Part shown: in pieces, positions 63,119-64,000 of the stretch
Layout of the letters: each line of letters starts with the position of its first letter
How positions within the stretch are numbered: position 1 is the first letter of the stretch
From: Acidobacteriaceae bacterium
GTDB taxonomy: Bacteria; Acidobacteriota; Terriglobia; Terriglobales; Acidobacteriaceae
Length of the DNA stretch: 64,000 nt
NCBI GenBank assembly: GCA_903642225.1
Contig: CAHJWI010000003.1
Location: 1 to 64,000 of the forward strand
Direction: 5' to 3'
The notes under the pieces: generated by a model
Told to the model about the DNA's origin: nothing
The model's database searches: none
What the model saw: the letters and a program-made list of their open reading frames with translations, nothing else
Made by a program: the position numbers and the translations under genes

Positions 63119-64000
63119 TTACAGACATGGTTCCACGTTACAGACTCGGTCAACTCCCGTTATCAAACGAGTAACCCCTAAGTCGAACTCCTCTTGCTGC
63201 ACGATCAGGCTCAGAACAAGCCACCCCTGCGCCGCCATGCCATAGAACGATCCGGGATGGACAACCACCCCGCAGTGCTCCACCAGAAGAACAGCCAGGT
63301 CCTGGTCCGGCATCACCGCGGGAACGCGAACCATAACGCTCCAGCCCGCCCACACAGGCAGTCGGCTGCACACCGAACCGGCGAGCAGAACGTCTAAACG
63401 CTCCAGATTTGCGGAAACCCGCCGCCGGATTTGTTGCTGGATGTCGGCACCAAGCGGCAGCCAACTCCCGAGAGCCATCTGTACCGGCCCGTTGACCGAC
63501 AGAAACGTATCCGCAATGAATTGAAGGCGATGCACCGCCTCCTCCACCTCACTCTCTGGACCACAAACGGCTGTCCATGCGAGCTTCATCTGCGGCAGCG
63601 CAAGCACCTTGCTCAGTCCGCTTAGGACAAAGGTGAGGACGTTCGCCGGGCCGGCAAAGCTTCGCAGTGGACCCGCGTCGTGGATCGGGTAGTCAAGAAA
63701 AACTTCGTCCACAATGAGTGCTAACTTGAACTCCGCCGCCACAGCTTGAAACATCGCCTGCTCGGCGATCTCAGCAGTGTGGCCCGTCGGGTTATTAGGG
63801 TGCACGACCACGATAGCGCGCGTTCGCTGCGAAATACAGGCCCGAAGCGCCTCCCAATCTACCCGCCAACCGTCATGCAAGCGCAGTGGATAGCGCACCA
63901 AGGTCACATCCTGCATGCTTGCCAGCAGGTCAAACAGTGGATAGCTGGGCTCCGGCACAAGGAATTCATCGCCAGGGTTGCACAACAAACGCAGCAGATA
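63119..64000 (-). CDS. class I/II pyridoxal-phosphate aminotransferase (5' end beyond the window)
   Basis: The frame stays open to the window edge; the first complete residues are LLRLLCNPGDEFLVPEPSYPLFDLL, which normally lie about 90-100 residues into the protein. Later motifs are VVHPNNPTGHTAEI, LIVDEVFLDYP and VLSGLSKVLALPQMKLAW, with the PLP-binding Lys in SGLSKVLA. The C-terminal half (VMVRVPAVMPDQDLAVLLVEH, VHPGSFYGM) fits a family like aspartate/tyrosine aminotransferases or MalY. The partner substrate cannot be told. Confidence 0.9.
   Translation of the reverse strand, partial: YLLRLLCNPGDEFLVPEPSYPLFDLLASMQDVTLVRYPLRLHDGWRVDWEALRACISQRTRAIVVVHPNNPTGHTAEIAEQAMFQAVAAEFKLALIVDEVFLDYPIHDAGPLRSFAGPANVLTFVLSGLSKVLALPQMKLAWTAVCGPESEVEEAVHRLQFIADTFLSVNGPVQMALGSWLPLGADIQQQIRRRVSANLERLDVLLAGSVCSRLPVWAGWSVMVRVPAVMPDQDLAVLLVEHCGVVVHPGSFYGMAAQGWLVLSLIVQQEEFDLGVTRLITGVDRVCNVEPCL

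Overview
The window looks like chromosomal DNA of an acidobacterium, probably of the Acidobacteriaceae (Terriglobus/Granulicella/Edaphobacter type). The signs are high GC, a very large Oar-like TonB receptor with an N-terminal carboxypeptidase-regulatory domain, an ECF sigma factor of the Acidobacteria-typical type near TPR-carrying Ser/Thr kinases, and a short palindromic extragenic repeat. This is inferred from gene content; no rRNA gene is present. One tRNA (Leu, anticodon GAG) was found.

Layout. 1-3.2 kb: the 3' end of an alpha/beta hydrolase, a decayed siderophore-interacting-protein/DinB chimera, and a divergent SDR oxidoreductase/AraC regulator pair. 3.6-32.2 kb: a contractile injection system of the extracellular (eCIS, Afp/PVC-like) class. 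One minus-strand gene series runs AAA+ ATPase, DUF4255 cap protein, sheath, tube, T4-baseplate-type assembly protein, small tail protein, Arg-rich protein, LysM hub protein, gpD-like hub, gp5/VgrG-like spike, PAAR tip, gp25, two large J-type baseplate proteins, four proteins sharing one N-terminal domain, a beta-propeller/tail-protein-I fusion, a small GNRAVQRLL protein, a DUF4157 nuclease toxin and its likely immunity protein. A second DUF4157 toxin faces it on the plus strand. There is no capsid, terminase, portal, integrase or lysis gene, so this is not a prophage. No obvious tape-measure protein was found. A ParB pseudogene lies upstream.

33-39.7 kb: a TonB-dependent receptor, a DUF1772-like membrane protein with a divergent TetR regulator and a palindromic operator, then an almost gene-free stretch. 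39.7-45.7 kb: a tightly packed minus-strand operon of receptor-like Ser/Thr kinase, 103-residue Cys-free peptide, YcaO, TfuA, ECF sigma factor and small secreted protein, closed by a hairpin terminator. It looks like a peptide-backbone modification (thioamide-type RiPP) system built into a kinase/sigma signalling operon, and is the most promising candidate here for an undescribed system.

45.9-64 kb: DinB protein, katG with divergent oxyR, a methionine synthase split into two overlapping genes, a secreted amidohydrolase, an ACP plus ketosynthase convergent with an alpha-oxoamine synthase plus epimerase (a possible sphingoid-base or long-chain aminoketone pathway), a second Ser/Thr kinase, a HAD phosphatase, tRNA-Leu, secG, a glyoxalase-II-like hydrolase, and an aminotransferase that runs off the right edge.
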